Origin: Bacteroidota bacterium
Lineage (GTDB): Bacteria; Bacteroidota; Bacteroidia; Flavobacteriales_D; Crocinitomicaceae
Direction: 5' to 3'
Assembly (NCBI GenBank): GCA_006226555.1
Contig: SBGS01000127.1
Location: 1 to 6,108, forward strand
Length of the DNA stretch: 6,108 nt
Of the stretch, positions 5,618 to 6,108 are shown one piece after another. The notes beneath the pieces were generated by a model. That model ran no database searches and was not told where the DNA came from. It saw only the letters and a list, made by a program, of their open reading frames with translations. The position numbers and the translations under genes are program-made. Numbering within the stretch: position 1 is the first letter of the stretch; each line of letters begins with the position of its first letter.

Positions 5618-6108
5618 ATGAAAATACTTTCGTCTGAACAAATAAGGTCCCTTGATCGTTTCACCATAGAACACGAACCCATTGCTTCCATTGACCTGAT
5701 GGAGAGAGCGGCCGGCGCTTGTTTAAAGAGCATCCTGGAGCGGTTTCCTGAAACAAAGCACTATACAATTATCTGCGGACCCGGTAATAATGGCGGGGAT
5801 GGTTTAGCCATTGCCCGCATGCTGTGTGAGCAAGAAAGGTCCGTTTCGTGTTTCCTGCTTGAAACCGGTCATCCATCCACGGATAATCAGATCAACTTCG
5901 ATCGTCTTTCTAATATGGGCGTGCATGTCGTAAGGATCACTGAAAATAATATACCCACGTTCGGTGGTGAGGTGATCATTGATGCACTTTTTGGAACCGG
6001 GCTTTCAAGACCCTTAACGGGCGTTGCGGCAGAGACTATCAACAAAATAAACTCAGCTGGTCTACCTGTCATTTCCATCGATCTGCCTTCCGGACTATAC
6101 GATCGTGG
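5618..6108 (+). CDS. nnr: NAD(P)HX epimerase (YjeF N-terminal domain), 5' part, possibly bifunctional Nnr
   Basis: The frame is open from ATG 5618 to the right edge, giving 163 codons plus two bases; the C-terminus is missing. YjeF_N/NnrE domains interconvert the R and S forms of hydrated NAD(P)H so that the NnrD dehydratase can repair them. Visible motifs are MERAA (28-32; usual form MERAG), the Rossmann-like signature CGPGNNGGDGLAIAR (53-67), VIIDALFGTGLSRPL (119-133) and the IDLPSGL loop (154-160). The order and spacing match the family. In many bacteria this domain is fused to an NnrD kinase-fold dehydratase in a protein of about 500 aa; whether that holds here lies beyond the window. It follows the lipoprotein terminator with no leader space, so its promoter must lie in or before the terminator, or be leaderless. 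TAAATTTA at 5582-5589 matches seven of eight bases of the -7 element but lacks a well-placed -33. Confidence 0.9.
   Translation, partial: MKILSSEQIRSLDRFTIEHEPIASIDLMERAAGACLKSILERFPETKHYTIICGPGNNGGDGLAIARMLCEQERSVSCFLLETGHPSTDNQINFDRLSNMGVHVVRITENNIPTFGGEVIIDALFGTGLSRPLTGVAAETINKINSAGLPVISIDLPSGLYDR

Noticed and set aside
1..6108. tRNA or rRNA genes, CRISPR array, insertion sequence, prophage or defence genes
   Set aside because: No cloverleaf-like sequence, regularly spaced repeats, transposase or integrase motifs, or terminal inverted repeats were seen, and the coding density is filled by recognisable chromosomal genes.

Overview
The window looks like ordinary chromosomal sequence from a member of the Bacteroidota, most likely a flavobacteria-like lineage. 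The clues are a -7 type promoter element (TAnnTTTG) in front of a gene, no clear Shine-Dalgarno sequences, a bacilliredoxin of the bacillithiol system, a zinc-cysteine type PheS, an FtsE whose Walker A neighbourhood reads EFVYLIGRTGSGKSS as in Bacteroidota, and small lysine-rich lipoproteins. The exact genus cannot be read from the window.

Layout from left to right. Positions 1-1265 (minus) hold the N-terminal 421 residues of a large secreted tetratricopeptide-repeat protein that runs off the left edge. It is divergent from ftsE (1406-2122, plus), across an AT-rich intergenic stretch of about 140 bases. Converging on ftsE, and overlapping it tail to tail by four bases, is a tightly packed three-gene unit on the minus strand, read right to left: pheS (4630-3599, phenylalanyl-tRNA synthetase alpha chain), ytxJ/brxC (3599-3201, bacilliredoxin) and a membrane-anchored glutaminyl-peptide cyclotransferase (3204-2119). 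These genes touch as TAATG and ATGA, so they are probably translated as a coupled operon. Divergent from pheS, starting behind a good Bacteroidota-type promoter, are two tandem, distantly paralogous small lipoproteins (4803-5186 and 5197-5565, plus), closed by a strong intrinsic terminator (5589-5617). The terminator's T-run ends on the base before the ATG of the last gene, the N-terminal 163 residues of an NAD(P)HX epimerase (YjeF_N/NnrE) that runs off the right edge.

How the genes fit together. Most are housekeeping: translation (PheS), thiol redox balance (YtxJ), cell-division ABC ATPase (FtsE) and metabolite repair (Nnr). The most interesting functional link is between the glutaminyl cyclotransferase and the TPR protein. 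The TPR signal peptide appears to end just before a glutamine (TTFG|QS), which is the pattern expected of a pyroglutamate-forming substrate in Bacteroidota. The least explained genes are the two small lipoproteins, which look like lipid-anchored single beta-sandwich domains with no recognisable function.

No RNA genes, mobile elements, CRISPR arrays or defence genes are visible. No stretch longer than about 170 bases lacks a gene. I do not see a clearly new biological system here.
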